Shown piece by piece: positions 14,869 through 26,459 of a stretch of DNA of 64,000 nt (position 1 is the first letter of the stretch; each line of letters opens with the position of its first letter). A program made the position numbers and the translations under genes. The stretch covers positions 231,813-295,812 of the forward strand of contig JAMPIV010018789.1 in the NCBI GenBank assembly GCA_024509875.1, given 5' to 3'. Origin of the DNA: Oreohelix idahoensis (taxonomy: Eukaryota > Mollusca > Gastropoda > Stylommatophora > Oreohelicidae). Below the pieces are notes generated by a model, which saw nothing but the letters and a program-made list of their open reading frames with translations, was not told the origin of the DNA and did not search any database.

Positions 14869-15819
14869 GTGACTGTTAGCAATTCGCAGGTCAAAGAAGG
14901 TTTACCCGTGGCTTCAGCAATGCCATATGATCCTAATTGGCGACTTAGATCTCAAAGTGCTGAACCCAATGTTGGTAAAAGAGATAATCGTAATTTTAGA
15001 CAGAACCAATGGGGTCCATCATGTAATGATTTTTCTTCAAGGAACTGGAGGCAATTTACCGGTCCTCAAAATTTTGGTCCCAATAATTATGGAAATTTTG
15101 GAAGAGGTAACTACAATAGAGGTTATCAAACTTATAATAATTTTCCTCGGAGACAACAAAGCCCATCAAATAGATATTTTGATCAAAGGGGAAATGACAA
15201 TCGCAACTATGCTAACTGGGGTTCAAATCAGAACAATAATTTCAGTACAGGAAAAAACAATGCTTTCAGCAGAGATAATAGTCGTGATAGATCGCGATAT
15301 GACGGTAGATCAAATAATAGATCGCATCGCCATGCTAACTCTGCTCAACAAGAGCCCCAAGTTGTCAATAATCAAGGTAACAATAATGATAGTGTCTCTA
15401 ATGCTATTGGTTGCTCTGCTTTCGATTTCGAGAGAGCATCTCAGTGCCCGGAGTGCACAACTTTGTTCCAACCTACAGCTATAACTACCTTGAGTTGCGG
15501 TCATCCTCTACCCCCTCTTCCTGCCGCAGCTGCGCATGACGGAAGAGGGTCTCTTACGCTACATAAGGGGTTTGTGAATAATAATTCAGTCTCAGTTCTT
15601 TTTTATTCTGGATGCGCAACTGTTAAAATTAGACAGTATCTAGTTCATCCATCTGGTGCAACAGGTAATATGGTGAAATGTGTGACATTCGGTGGGACAG
15701 TCGAGACTTTTCCGACTGCCATAGTCCATTTGCCACACCATTTTTCACTGGTTATATACACGCATGTTTGCTCAGTGCACCTATCGCTGACCTTACTGCC
15801 GGACAGATACATGGTGTAA
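14869..15819 (+). pseudogene. Basic Asn/Arg-rich domain, Cys/His motif and protease-like segment of element A
   Basis: Continues the polyprotein in a new frame. Residues about 45-160 are rich in Asn, Arg, Gly and Tyr (NYGNFGRGNYNRGYQTYNNF), which could serve as an RNA-binding nucleocapsid in place of CCHC knuckles. At 15445-15504 lies a C-X2-C-X13-C-X-H motif conserved in B and C. The protease-like segment follows (VSVLFYSGCATVKIRQ). The catalytic Asp of D-S-G is Tyr here (codon 15604-15606), so the protease would be inactive. A frameshift around 15720 moves the rest to 15678-16205. Confidence 0.75.
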
Positions 15820-16825
15820 AGGTTTGTACGCCGGTACAAATTGCTGCTTGGGAACGGCAACATAACCTTACTGCTTCTACCTTAGGGACTATGCCAAAAT
15901 CTTTTCACCAGGTAGATTCTGCTAACGTGATACATTCTGCTAATTTTGTGCAATCTTGCAGTATTGGTGATACAATGGTTCATCATATTAATTTCGGTGC
16001 TTTTTCTAGCTCAGTTCGACATACTTCAGTACGTCGTTATTCTAACTTTTATTCTTCTTTAACTACTATTGTAGAAGAAGATCTTCGAATTTGTCGGACA
16101 CACACACTAACTTTAGTGCTACGACTGAATTTATATCCAGTTATGTTGATTGCAACTCCTTTATTGCAACGACGAGTGTTTTCTCTGCTACATGTACGAA
16201 CTTAATTGTTAGTACATATCTATACCTTATGAGTTTCTTTACCTTTCTTACTGGGCCGGTTAGCTCGGTATCTTCGTCTTTTACGACTTTTTGTCGCACT
16301 CACTGCGCTACTTTTAAACTTCGACGTATGTCCAAGTTTACTATTGTATGCTTTTACATCTTTATTATATCTTTCTTACTTTTTTCTTTGCCCAGTACAC
16401 ATTCTATGACTTCAGTTCAGCCTTTAAGATTTACGTCTTTGTCTACTGCATATTCTTTGTCTTGCGCAAAATCTCAGATTGTCAGCCATCATGACACTTT
16501 TGGTCATTATTATCATCTTATGGATTTGCCTATTGATGACGGTATCTTGTATATCCATAACTTTAACATACATTATTGCACACCGCTATTTGTCTCGGAC
16601 ACTTTTATCACTCTATGTGATTATTATTCTAAAGTAGTTTGTACTACTGTCTCTGTTACCTTTTCTAGAGTAACGGAGGAAGGTTTGATTATCGCCATAC
16701 AAGGGCCAGAGGTTTATACAGCAACATTTGATAAATTAAAATTAATTGATGTATATCATAGAGTCTTACCTTTACCAAACAGAGTTTTCCATTTGTGTTT
16801 TTCCACAGCGTATGCTTTGCCATGA
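15678..16825 (+). pseudogene. Post-protease and hydrophobic C-terminal region of element A
   Basis: Two overlapping frames (15678-16205 and 16091-16825) together cover what element B carries largely in one. A stretch with VCTPVQIAAWERQHNLT is followed by Ser/Thr-rich linkers. Two hydrophobic segments follow (STYLYLMSFFTFLTGPVSS; TIVCFYIFIISFLLFSLPS). The second follows basic residues, begins just after a Met at about 16328 and ends S-T-H-S, like a signal peptide. About 140 residues remain to the stop at 16825. An envelope-like role is possible, but there is no recognisable family match. Confidence 0.6.
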
Positions 16826-17961
16826 GAGTCTCTACTACTTGGTTATATGTTTGAGATGTTTACCGTTGGAATTTTTTGCAAGAATTGACACTGCTGTGGA
16901 TGGTGTTGAGCTTCTTACAGCATGTTCCTGGATCTTTAAAACTTCCAGATGTTGTTTAGAACTTATTTGAGATATGAGATTGTATTGTATATGTATATTA
17001 CTATAATATAGTGTATTAGACAGTATTATATTTGATGAAACTTCTTTATGATAAATTGTTGCTTTATTGTTAGGCATCATTGCATTACTATATTGTTCGT
17101 ATACTTCTGAGTTTTGAAATGATGTACGTATTACTATGATAATGATTATACTATTTTGACTTGATTAATCATTGCGATTTATTTCAATATTGAACTTTTT
17201 GAGAAATATGAAGATATGAGAGAATGTATTTTTTCTGGCATTGTAATATTTTTTTTTGCCCGGCGCGTGATTGTGCGCTAGGGGATAACTGTGTACGATA
17301 TTGGTACTTTGAGAAGATATTTTTTTCTGAGGTTGTTGTGTATTTTTTTTCCTCACCCGACGCTTGATGGTGCGTCTCCTATAGCTATGTATAATGGTGT
17401 TGCTTATTTTGATATCCATTATGTGCTCATTATTTGTTACTCCGTGAGCGTATTAACTTGGTTGTCATGCACAACAGGCTATTTTTTTTTACATGATAGC
17501 TAATTACTTATTCTTGGATTAAGATTATCATTGTTTTTTGTAATGGATGCTAATGTACTATAATGGTGTTCATTTATATAATGCATTGTTTTATGTAATT
17601 ATTTTTCCTTGATATAACATTGTTTTCTTTATACTGATTGTATAGCTTTCTTTCTTTACTGCTCATTCCTCTTGTATTTCATCTGTTCTTTTCGCTTTTT
17701 ATTTTGATGTCATGGCTAGTCTATACGTCACATACTTGCATATTCCTTCGAAGTTGATGTACTTCGTATGCTTATCTCTTTACTTTTCTATACTTCACTT
17801 CGTTTGTTCTTTACACGTACTTCTATCCATCTTTGGTTCATGTTCTATATATGACTTTAGATAATGTGATCCTTATGTGTAGAGATTAGTAATTTTTCGA
17901 CCTCTATATTTTTCTTTAATACATTTTGTCAACAACAAAAAATGATTATATCATTTTTTTT
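16826..17961 (+). other. 3' non-coding region of element A
   Basis: T-rich sequence between the last frame and the purine tract, related to 31860-32960 in element B. It contains repeated ggttgtgatgtatttttt-like units near 17220-17380. No polymerase motif seen. Confidence 0.7.
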
Positions 17962-17982
17962 CGGGGGGAGGGGGAGGGGGCG
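17962..17982 (+). promoter_or_regulatory. Polypurine tract of element A
   Basis: A run of G with A (ggggggagggggaggggg) about 10 bases before the 3' LTR, the usual place for plus-strand priming. Confidence 0.75.
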
Positions 17983-17990
17983 GTGTAGAC

Positions 17991-19060
17991 TGGTAACGTC
18001 TAATTCTAGTCAAGGGGAGTTTATCAGTAATATTCTTGTAGATGATGACCGGATTGTTGTTAGCTCCCGTGTTTTGCTATTTATGTGTTTAAAATAACTT
18101 CGCGAATGTTCTGGATACAGAACAGCTAGAACGTGGGTGAACGAAATTCGCGCTGGGATGATTTTTGAGTGAGCGATGATCTCTCGCGTTCACTGAGCTG
18201 TTTTTTAGGCGGGGATTTTTATCGTGACATTCGAATGCAGAGATAGCTGAGTGAAGGGACTGACGATGGTCAGTGTGTCCCCGAGATAGAGAATTGTTTT
18301 GATAAAAGGGATTGTGATATTTCCTAAGATTTCACAAGGCGTGGATATGAAGGCTTTAATATATTCTGCAGAATGTACCTTCCTAAAGATTTTCCGGGTC
18401 ATTGGATAGGCCATTATGTTTGATATCTCTGATGAGAGAGATTTGTGAAGGTTGACAGATTATTATAGGGAAGGTGTTTTTTTCTCCCAGGAGTTATGTT
18501 GAGTCTGACGTTACAGTCATTATTGTACTACAATATAGGCAGTTCCCTTTGCTGTAGGGATAATTTGGACCAGGAAACTTTAGCATTATAAACTGCCGTA
18601 CTTACGCAGCTGTTGTGCTTGGATTTTTTATGCTATGTACTTAACCACCTACGGATTTGGTGTCCATGAGAGGTATTCTATTTTGCTGTGTGCTGTAAAC
18701 TGTGACTATGTACCTAGTGATGTCCTCGTGACTGTAGAATATTAAAAACAGTGTAGAACGATCAGAAGTTATAACCTTTTCCTGACTTCTACATGTGCGT
18801 TGGTGTGTGTGACTATTGTTGACTTACGTGAGAACTACATGCATTTGCGTTCTTTGATGTTTGTACACCCACACACCTGGTCGGCCATCTGTAAGCCCGA
18901 CGAATACTGATATGCCTTATCAGTTCTCCTATCATAACAGCACATTTACCATCTTTACCGAACCACCACAGTTCTACTCCAGTATTATCTGTAAGTACCC
19001 GGCGTTGCCCGGAAGTCTCTCACCCTTCAACAACCACAGACACCAAACTTGTCATTATCA
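17991..19060 (+). repeat. 3' LTR of element A
   Basis: Matches 11829-12893. It starts tggtaacg and ends attatca, then the CCATC duplication. Confidence 0.9.
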
Positions 19061-20595
19061 CCATCATAGTGGTGAAATTTTCATACCAGATTTTTCCTGC
19101 ACTGGGATTTCTATAAAGATACCCGATTAGAAATTGTCCCTGAACGGGTATTTTTATTTCTAACCAAATGCACTCGGTCTCTGCTGTCTCTAAATCGCTT
19201 TTACTTCGAAAACTAATGGAATTGGAAATATATACTACTATAGCTGTTTCTAGCTTACTACTTGAGTCTCGTCGAACAGTTGTAAAGCCTTGTAGTGTAA
19301 TATCATCATCTGATATTTTGTCATTTAAACGACTTTCCGAAAGTCCAATAACATGAAAATTTTGATTAGAATTCGAGTAAGTTCGGGAAGTTTGCCTAAT
19401 AAATGGTATATGTTTAGATGACCCAGTCTTAGACCATCCTTAATTAACCATTGTGTCTGATTTGTATGCATTTAATTTTGGAGAGGGGGTTTTAAAATAT
19501 CAATAACGAAAGCAGCGTTAACACAAAAATCCTGAATATTTAGGCTAATTAACTTCACCAAGTAAGTGAAAGTAAAAATGTTAGTTCTTAATATTGATAA
19601 CAGGGCTGTGGAAAGTACAAATTTGGTAGATCAGGACGTGAAGAATGATGCATGTGGTAGAATGTGGTTGCGGGATTCTTGTTCTTGTTGTGGGATGGGA
19701 GTATGCTGACCAGTATGATCTCCCGGTAGAAGGTAAATAGTCCAAAAGTCTTTGTTGTAGCTGAAATTTGGAAAGGTTGGGTACAGATGTTGATACATAG
19801 GAAGATGGTACAAATGCGGTGACGGGGGAGGGGGGGGTAGGTTTCTTGTGTCTGTCACATTGATGGTTGGAGTGAGGATGTATCAGGACATGAAGACTGA
19901 GTTTGTTGAGTTGTTTCATTTTACACTTTTGAGGATAGAGTCTATCACGTCGTTCCTGTTGAGTAAGTGCAGAAAACATCGGTGGTTGTTGCTGTAGGGA
20001 GACATCACAAGCTGTTCCCTGCACTTCACGATTTATAAGAACAGGTGTGATTTGATGTTCCTGATTATGAGATGATGTTGAGTGGGTGTTGTTAGAAGTA
20101 GTAAGTAATGGTGGAATCAAGGTCATAATTACTGTCTGAGAAGCAGGTATTCACTGTTGATAAATGACAGGTTGGATTTTGAGATCATGGTGTGTGGCCG
20201 ACTCCTTTGAAGGTGCGTTCTGGGTACCTGATGTTTGTTGCCAGCTTGCTGATTCCTTCAGTAGATAAGGCAATATCACCGCTTTTATAATGTTTTTAGT
20301 GGCTCCTGATTTCGCAAGGAAGTACGAGGAGTGATCAATGACTTTATAGTTGTGTCTGACACAGTGCCTCTTAAGTTTAGATTTGTTGATATCAATGGAT
20401 TTGCATTAATGGGCTCTGGCTAGAGGAATAATGGACGAGAAGTAGATTTTCGCATTAGGGAATAACGAATGGAATTTTATGTGATTTGGTTTAGATCAGC
20501 TTGGTATATTTTAATATCTTTTAGCGAGTCTGATAGACCTATATGAGTAGTTACTCCGGTGACAGTAGAATCAGACGGAAAACGTTTAAGGAGTG
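19061..20595 (-). pseudogene. Jockey/CR1-like LINE, piece 2: endonuclease start and ORF1-like end
   Basis: On the minus strand, 19450-19061 encodes the first half of an endonuclease (LRLGHLNIYHLLGKL; SESRLNDKISDDDI; FTTVRRD; then a YRNP-like stretch). Its reading runs straight into 11828 across the CCATC duplication, so both belong to one LINE. From 20595 down to about 20150 are relics of the preceding protein (STVTGVTTHIGLSDSL; FPNAKIYFSSIIPLAR), resembling the esterase-like domain of CR1-type ORF1 proteins. Stops and frameshifts are present. The pieces before 20595 resume at 34061 beyond element B. Confidence 0.75.
20591..20595. repeat. Target-site duplication of element B, left
   Basis: GAGTG, identical to 34061-34065. 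Confidence 0.9.
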
Positions 20596-21673
20596 TGTTA
20601 AGTCATATTTTAATTAAGGGGAGTTAAGTGATAAAGACTGGAATGTACGAGTCGGTTTTTTGTACACGCTTGTAAACATGCTCTGCGTGATGAGAGAATT
20701 TCTTAGTTGAGGAGTGGAAGGCGGAGTAATGTTTAAACTGTTACCTGACTAGTTGTTACTTTGTTTAAAGATATGATAAAGAATCTGGTCGAACGTTCTA
20801 TGAATTAGTTTTGGGGGGAAAGGCGGATGAATTCAGCTCACATCTCAAGCTGCGAGTTTGCGCTTGAATGAATTCGTACTGAGCTGTTTTGAGCAGCTGA
20901 TTTTTCGTGACAGTACGTTTTCTGGCAGAGCTTGGAATGGACGTTATCCATTTCGCTAGTATGTTCCAGGATATTTTATGAAAGAGAGATTTTGTTATAT
21001 TGAAGAAATATTTTCAGGCCATGGATTATACCGGCCATTATGATTATCATGATTCATATTTCCTCTGATGGATATTGTTCCCATGGATGTAATAGCACTG
21101 AGAGTTGCTGATGTTATAAGAATTATGATGTTGTTCCCTTTGATGGATTTAAGATGTTTGAAAGTTTGTTCCTGAGGGATATTTATTGTAACAAGTGTAC
21201 TGTGCTGAGGCCTGTGGTTTATGCAACCAATGTAATGGATCTTTGATACTATGTTCTGCATCCACTTTTTCAATGGATATTTTCTGTACTTGATGCTTCG
21301 TGATTTGCCGTGTTCTGTAACCTGTGACAGTGTGCTATTACCATGATATCTACGTGACTGTGATGTTAATAAACTGTGTGAAACGTTACAGCTAGTTTCA
21401 ATCATTCCGGACTCTTATGTTTGCTGTAGTGTGTGTTTCCAGTTGGTGCAGGTATGCCCGAACCCTTAACATTCGCGTATGTATATATACCACATTATAC
21501 ACCTGTCAACCATACGTAAGCCCGACCATAAGCTGATTGCCTTCATCGGCGAAAGATATTAACATTGTCTTCCTACGCCACTTAATAACTTGTAATGTAT
21601 AGTGATGGCCTGTGTGGCCTGTTATAGAGAACCTATATATAAACATCAGTGCTAAAGAAAATAACCTGCAACA
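20596..21673 (+). repeat. 5' LTR of element B
   Basis: Starts tgttaagtca and ends ctgcaaca. An AATAAA polyadenylation signal lies at about 21368. It is the partner of 32983-34060. Confidence 0.92.
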
Positions 21674-21678
21674 GAAAG

Positions 21679-21696
21679 TGGTCGCCAGTTTCATGG
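21679..21696 (+). promoter_or_regulatory. Candidate primer binding site of element B
   Basis: TGGTCGCCAGTTTCATGG five bases after the LTR. The tRNA is not identified. Confidence 0.4.
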
Positions 21697-22558
21697 TGTA
21701 TTAGGCTATCTAGCAGAAGTTCAACTGGATTTACAGTGTTGTCAGTACTGACTTTTATGCACAAGTTATTCAAGTCAAGAGTTGCAGTGTTCCAGTCCTT
21801 CTTCTCGTGCGCCAACTTAAGATTTCAGCACCCGATGTCAGGAATTTCGTTCGGTAACCGCTATCACCATTGGATTTATTCAGACTGTGTGATACCTGAT
21901 TTACATCATTGTTGTTGCTGCGGAGGCTGGGACTTTTTCTTTTTGAAGATAAGCGGTTTGTTTGTGTTGTAAACTGTACCACTGTTCGGTGTAATTGAGC
22001 CTTCCTCAGAGCATAATCTATTTATTCTATATCATATTCAGCGTTATATGTTTCATGTTTAAGTTGGAAGTTGGAGTGGTGACTTATGAGGGGAATATCC
22101 CAGTTCACACAGGGCCTTCATGAGCGGTCTATAGGATCCAGTTTGTGAGTCTCAATTGAGCGGTAATTCCGGTTCAAGGTTAATAACCTTGCAGAGGTTC
22201 AGATCGTTACTTGTCCCTCACGACAGTAATTGTTTAGGTGTAGCGAAACGTCTCAGTGTTGTTGTCATTATATTTTTCTCTGTACCTTAGTTTTTTGTGT
22301 GATTAAATTGTTTGTGAGTGTCTCTCTCTCTCTCTTTTCTATCCTTTATTTCTATACAGTTTCGTGTTTATACACTGTATTGTCGCTTGTATTGTCTTAC
22401 TTTTGGCAGTGTCATTGCATTCTTTGCAATATTCTTTCTTTGGTTTTGCTTTCAGGTTTAGTTGATTCTGCGAACGTGGTCATTTGTGCTTTATATCTTG
22501 TCTTTGTCACTCTTGTTTGTATTATCTATTTTGTCATGCACTGTCAATATTATAATGC

Positions 22559-22561
<3 letters not shown>
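21697..22561 (+). other. 5' leader of element B, left part
   Basis: Non-coding leader homologous to that of A. It is split by C and resumes at 28791. Confidence 0.7.

Positions 22562-22619
<58 letters not shown>
22562..22619. repeat. TA microsatellite, left of element C
   Basis: A pure AT alternation of about 58 bp within the leader of B. The tract continues on the other side of C at 28728-28790. Element A has only a few such units at the same place. Confidence 0.95.
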
Positions 22620-22620
<1 letters not shown>

Positions 22621-22623
<3 letters not shown>

Positions 22624-23210
22624 CACGGAGTGTTTTGATGGTATTTTACATGTGTGAATGTTCCCATGCTCCAGCGGGAGTTTATTAGTTATGTGAGTTG
22701 TTGTGAGCTGGGAATGCGTGCATGGTAAGAATTTAGCTACAGGGTTGTGAGCGTTGCTTGAGACAAACTGTTAGCTTTTGTGAGGCGTGAATGAAGATCA
22801 GTGGAGCGTGAAAGGATTTCACGGGTTTTAGGGAATACGCATGAAAGGGGCAGCCAGCGGGAGGAGTGTGTTGGTTTAGACGTGTGTTGAGTCAGTAGAG
22901 AGCAGACAGTAGACAGGAGACAGCATAGAGTGTAGAGCAGAGAAGGGTGGATGTTGCAGTAGTTGTATATGAATAATCCTAGTTGCTGTGTGTAGTGATT
23001 CCGAGAAGCAGAGTGCTTACTGAATACTCGGGATTGATGATGTCTACATTGTTTGTAATGGCCCTGCGTCCATTGTGATTTGTGGTTCATATAATATATT
23101 GTGGAGATTGACCTCGTTGTTGGAGTTGCTTCTTAGACCGTGAGCTGGGACGAGTGGTGTATAAGTGTTTAACCTTCCTACATCCACCCACATACACCCT
23201 ACCCGTCACA
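22621..23210 (+). repeat. 5' LTR of element C
   Basis: tgtcacggag at the start, cccgtcaca at the end, 590 bp. Partner of 28138-28727. Confidence 0.93.
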
Positions 23211-23211
23211 T

Positions 23212-23229
23212 TGGGGGCTCGTCTATTCG
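23212..23229 (+). promoter_or_regulatory. Primer binding site of element C, tRNA-Pro-like
   Basis: TGGGGGCTCGTC at 23212-23223 is identical to the first 12 bases of the well-known tRNA-Pro primer site of gammaretroviruses. Similarity then weakens. It lies one base after the LTR. Confidence 0.7.
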
Positions 23230-25051
23230 GATGTTACAAGTGAGCCCAGGGCTGTACAGCGTTGAAGTGATCTGAGGTCATTGGGTCAGCAGCCGATGGT
23301 TTGTTTTTCAATGCAGCGAAGTGTGACAACTTTACAGTAACCAGACGATTCGACACTGGTCAAATCTAGGTCAGTTGTCAACGGTACGTGTGTGCTACCG
23401 AATAAACAATGTAATAGGAATGCTGCCTTACAAGTCTGTTTACATCGTTTACTGCGGCTGTGAAACGGTGTATTGTGACCAAGAAGAACCTACTGTTTAT
23501 CTAGGAGAATCTGTTGTGACCAGAAGAAGTAGACCTGTGAAACTGTCGTGTTGCTGTGTGTGAAGTGGAAAACACGAGCCCTGTTTTCCAAGGTGTGTAG
23601 CTAGTGACGCTACAGAATCTGAACTGAGTGTGTTGTGCGTGCTGTGTGTGGTCTTCATATTTCATCAACCTTGGGACTGGCTGAAGACATTATAAACATA
23701 TCTACACGCTTGGGATATAAGTATTATGTAGTTGTTTTGTGAATAATTAGTTTTTGCCATAATTTCTTGAGATACAGCTTAGTTAGATATTATTCTGTTG
23801 TTAGTTGTTTAACGTAGCTACGTAATATTCTTTCGTGCTCTAGTATGCTAATGTTTTATTAGGTTGTTTACTAAGTTTCTAGTTAAAAAGGTAATTTTTG
23901 TGTTATATAGTGTTAACGGTGTCTTTCATAAGAAATCAGTAGTTATTATTGTATACTGAGTACTTCTGTTTTCGCATGTAGCTTCTTCTCTTTAGTTCTG
24001 TTATTTTCTTCTTTCAATAATATCACATATTTTCTACTTCATCTTCAGTGTTGCTGTTCTACTGTCTTTAGTATTACTCTTTCTTTATGTGATGTAGGTT
24101 TAGATTAGACTGCATTTATAATTAATTGTATATCTACTTTACCTATAATTGTGCTAATCCTATCTGTCATCCTTCTTCTACTGCTTCGGTCCATTTTTAT
24201 TTTGTGTCCTAATAGCTTAAATTATATACTAAGTGTGTATTAACATATTCCTCACAGGAACTGTTGTAGTGTTTGCGCTTCTCAAAGTTACTGCTGCAGA
24301 GGTGACTTGGAGACAACAGATCAGATCAGTTTATCGCCATAGCCTGCCATTCCAGTACACCAGAAAAAGCTACGTAACCTTAGTTTGTTTTGGTTCATCA
24401 TTCTAAGGCCTTAATTCATTTGTTTGTCCAGATTGCTCTATAGGCTTCCCTTGGTATTCATTGTTTTATTGTTGTTGTTGGACGTTACGATTATGTTATT
24501 CATTTGTGTTTTGATTTCATCTGTAGGATTTTGCGCTATTTATTCTTAGAAGGGGTCCTATCCTGTGGGCAGGATCAGTTGTATTGCCCTTCACGAATAA
24601 AGTGTGCATTTTTGCATTAGTTGTTTACGTTCAGTTTGTTGTTGGTTGTATATTACATTCCCTCTTTGACGTTCTGTGTATATGGTGTATTCTTCAGTCA
24701 TTTTTCTTCTTACACTATCCTGTAAATACGTTAATTTTTTTCAATCTCCTGTTTTCGTACGTTACAGAGGTCAGGTACTGTATATTTCAATATTACTTCT
24801 GTCACACATCTTTCCTTTTCCTTGTTACCGACCTACCAAGTTGTTGGTTGTTAATTAGGGTGTAGTGTTTATCATCATCAGTTGTGTCATTGTTTGTTGT
24901 GTAGGGTTAATAATTTTGTGTGGGTAGACATTGAATACAGTGAGTAAGGTATCATCGTAGTAGTTATTTAAGATATTATTTTGTGGTGTGAACTATTTTG
25001 ACATTAAGTTACAGTATTTGAGGTGCATATAAATCATATATATTTATAATC
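23230..25051 (+). other. 5' leader of element C
   Basis: A long T-rich leader of about 1.8 kb with only short frames. No gene recognised. Confidence 0.65.
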
Positions 25052-25906
25052 ATGTCAACACTTATGGATTTTATCCTTGTCGGTGAGAAGATAGGAAAAT
25101 CTGGAGAAGATCTCTTAGCGTTTGCACAGGCTCAATTTAAAGAAGTGCAGGATAGACAAGAACGACATGAAGAGCGAGAGAGAAAGAAAGTAGAGGCAGA
25201 TGTAGAAACTAAGAAAGCAGAGGAAGAAACAAAGAGATTAGAGATACAAACACAGAAAGAAATTAAAGAGATAGAAGCACAGAAAGAAATTAAAAAGATA
25301 GAAGCGGACAAAGAGGTATCCTTGAGAAGACTCGAGTTAGAAAAATCAGGTATAAACGCATCATCAAAAAAAGAGTACGGGAGTATGTACAAGTTGAAAC
25401 TCCCAATTTTCAACGAATCCATAGATTTTATGGACTGTTTTTTGGAGAGGTTTCAAATGAAGGCAACTGCCTTAAAGATTAATAAAGAACTGTGGAGATC
25501 ACTGTTGACAGATTATTTAACAGGATCAGCATTAAAAACAGTTTTTCAATTAACTGTGGAAGATAGATTAAATTATGACATAGTGAAGGAAACTTTGTTA
25601 TGCAAATACAGGTTAAATGAACAAGGTTATTGTTTAAAGTTCCACAGTGCGATGCCAAGTAGTGAGCAAGATTTTGCGGAGTTTATCGCAGAGATTAAGA
25701 TGTTATTGAACATATGGATTGACCTATCTGGCATTGCTAAAGATTTTGATGGCCTATGTGATTTAATCTTACGTGATAAGGTGATGTCTTCATGTAGCTC
25801 GGAGTTGTTGGCTTTTTTTCCAGGAAAGAAAACCGGAAAATATTTCGGCAATGTCTCAGTTAGGTCAACAGTACGCAACCGCACATCCGGGGAGACCAAT
25901 TCATAA
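25052..25906 (+). CDS. Gag of element C, frame-broken at its end
   Basis: Gag with a start consistent with MSTLMDFILVGEKIGKSGED. It has the N-terminal helix shared with the other elements, a Glu/Lys-rich coiled coil (about residues 35-105) and a capsid-like region (LKLPIFNESIDFMDCFLERF; TLLCKYRLNEQGYCLKF; DFAEFIAEIKMLLNIW). At a T7 run at about 25814-25820 the conserved sequence continues in the +1 frame (25851-26459). The remaining residues of this frame to 25906 are off-frame. The shift could be a lesion, a sequencing indel in a homopolymer or a frameshift site; the sequence does not decide. Confidence 0.75.
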   Translation: MSTLMDFILVGEKIGKSGEDLLAFAQAQFKEVQDRQERHEERERKKVEADVETKKAEEETKRLEIQTQKEIKEIEAQKEIKKIEADKEVSLRRLELEKSGINASSKKEYGSMYKLKLPIFNESIDFMDCFLERFQMKATALKINKELWRSLLTDYLTGSALKTVFQLTVEDRLNYDIVKETLLCKYRLNEQGYCLKFHSAMPSSEQDFAEFIAEIKMLLNIWIDLSGIAKDFDGLCDLILRDKVMSSCSSELLAFFPGKKTGKYFGNVSVRSTVRNRTSGETNS

Positions 25907-26459
25907 ATCGGCGGTGCCAGAAACATTTACGACATGTGTGGCCAAGCGGAATTATGAAACACGATCATATCGGAGACAAAATTCTCGTAGTGAGGAGAGA
26001 CCTTATGATAAGAAGGCAGTAAGTAGGAAATGGACAGAAAGAAACTTCCGTACATCCCCCAGGAACCAACAGAATATGACAGAGTCAGGTAGTAGAAGAC
26101 CTTCTGGTTGTTTTAAATGTGGATCACTATGCCATGGAGCAAAGTTTTGTGACAAGCCTGAACCTCAGTCTGTGGCCGAGCCTCAGACTAGCACTCAGGG
26201 TAGTCCACAGAAGGGCCAGCGTGAAGAGTACAGATGCTTTCTATGTAATGGGATTGGCCACCTTCAATTTGATTGTCCTAATAGGAAGTTTGAACGCGCA
26301 AGTTCGGTGGTAGTCTTAGATACATTCAACAACGAGAGTTGTAAAGGGTGCAGACCACTTTTTCATAAAGATGAGACACCAATTCTGATTTGTGGCCACC
26401 CACTTCCATGTTTGTCAGCAGTTCATACAGATGGGAACATAGTCTTGCATCCATGGTAG
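25823..26459 (+). CDS. Nucleocapsid with two CCHC knuckles and Cys/His motif, element C
   Basis: Continuation of Gag in the next frame. After the capsid end come basic residues, then two zinc knuckles of the form C-X2-C-X4-H-X4-C: CFKCGSLCHGAKFC at 26109-26150 and CFLCNGIGHLQFDC at 26235-26276. Such knuckles bind packaging RNA. The C-X2-C-X13-C-X-H motif follows at 26340-26399, spaced exactly as in A and B. The frame ends at a TAG at 26457-26459, 10 codons before the protease Asp. The same frame resumes after it, so the stop may be a lesion or a readthrough point. Confidence 0.75.

Larger units (their letters stand above)
11829..19060 (+). mobile_element. LTR element A: Gag-protease-membrane type without polymerase
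   Basis: A 7.2-kb LTR retroelement with 1.07-kb LTRs, a 5-bp CCATC duplication and a strong polypurine tract. Internally there is only one decayed coding region (Gag, basic domain, Cys/His motif, protease-like, hydrophobic tail). No reverse transcriptase, RNase H or integrase motif is found in any frame between the LTRs. It interrupts the endonuclease region of the minus-strand LINE. LTRs differ by roughly 3 percent plus a 6-bp indel (by-eye count). It is the same family as element B. Confidence 0.9.

Noticed and set aside
19581..20126. 181-codon minus-strand frame rich in Pro, Ser and His
   Set aside because: It lies between ORF1-like and endonuclease traces of the LINE, matches neither in frame, and has no recognisable domain. 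Treated as linker or chance frame.
20995..21405. 136-codon minus-strand frame, repeated at 33382-33792
   Set aside because: It lies inside both LTRs of element B; its conservation only reflects LTR identity. No homology and no codon signal.
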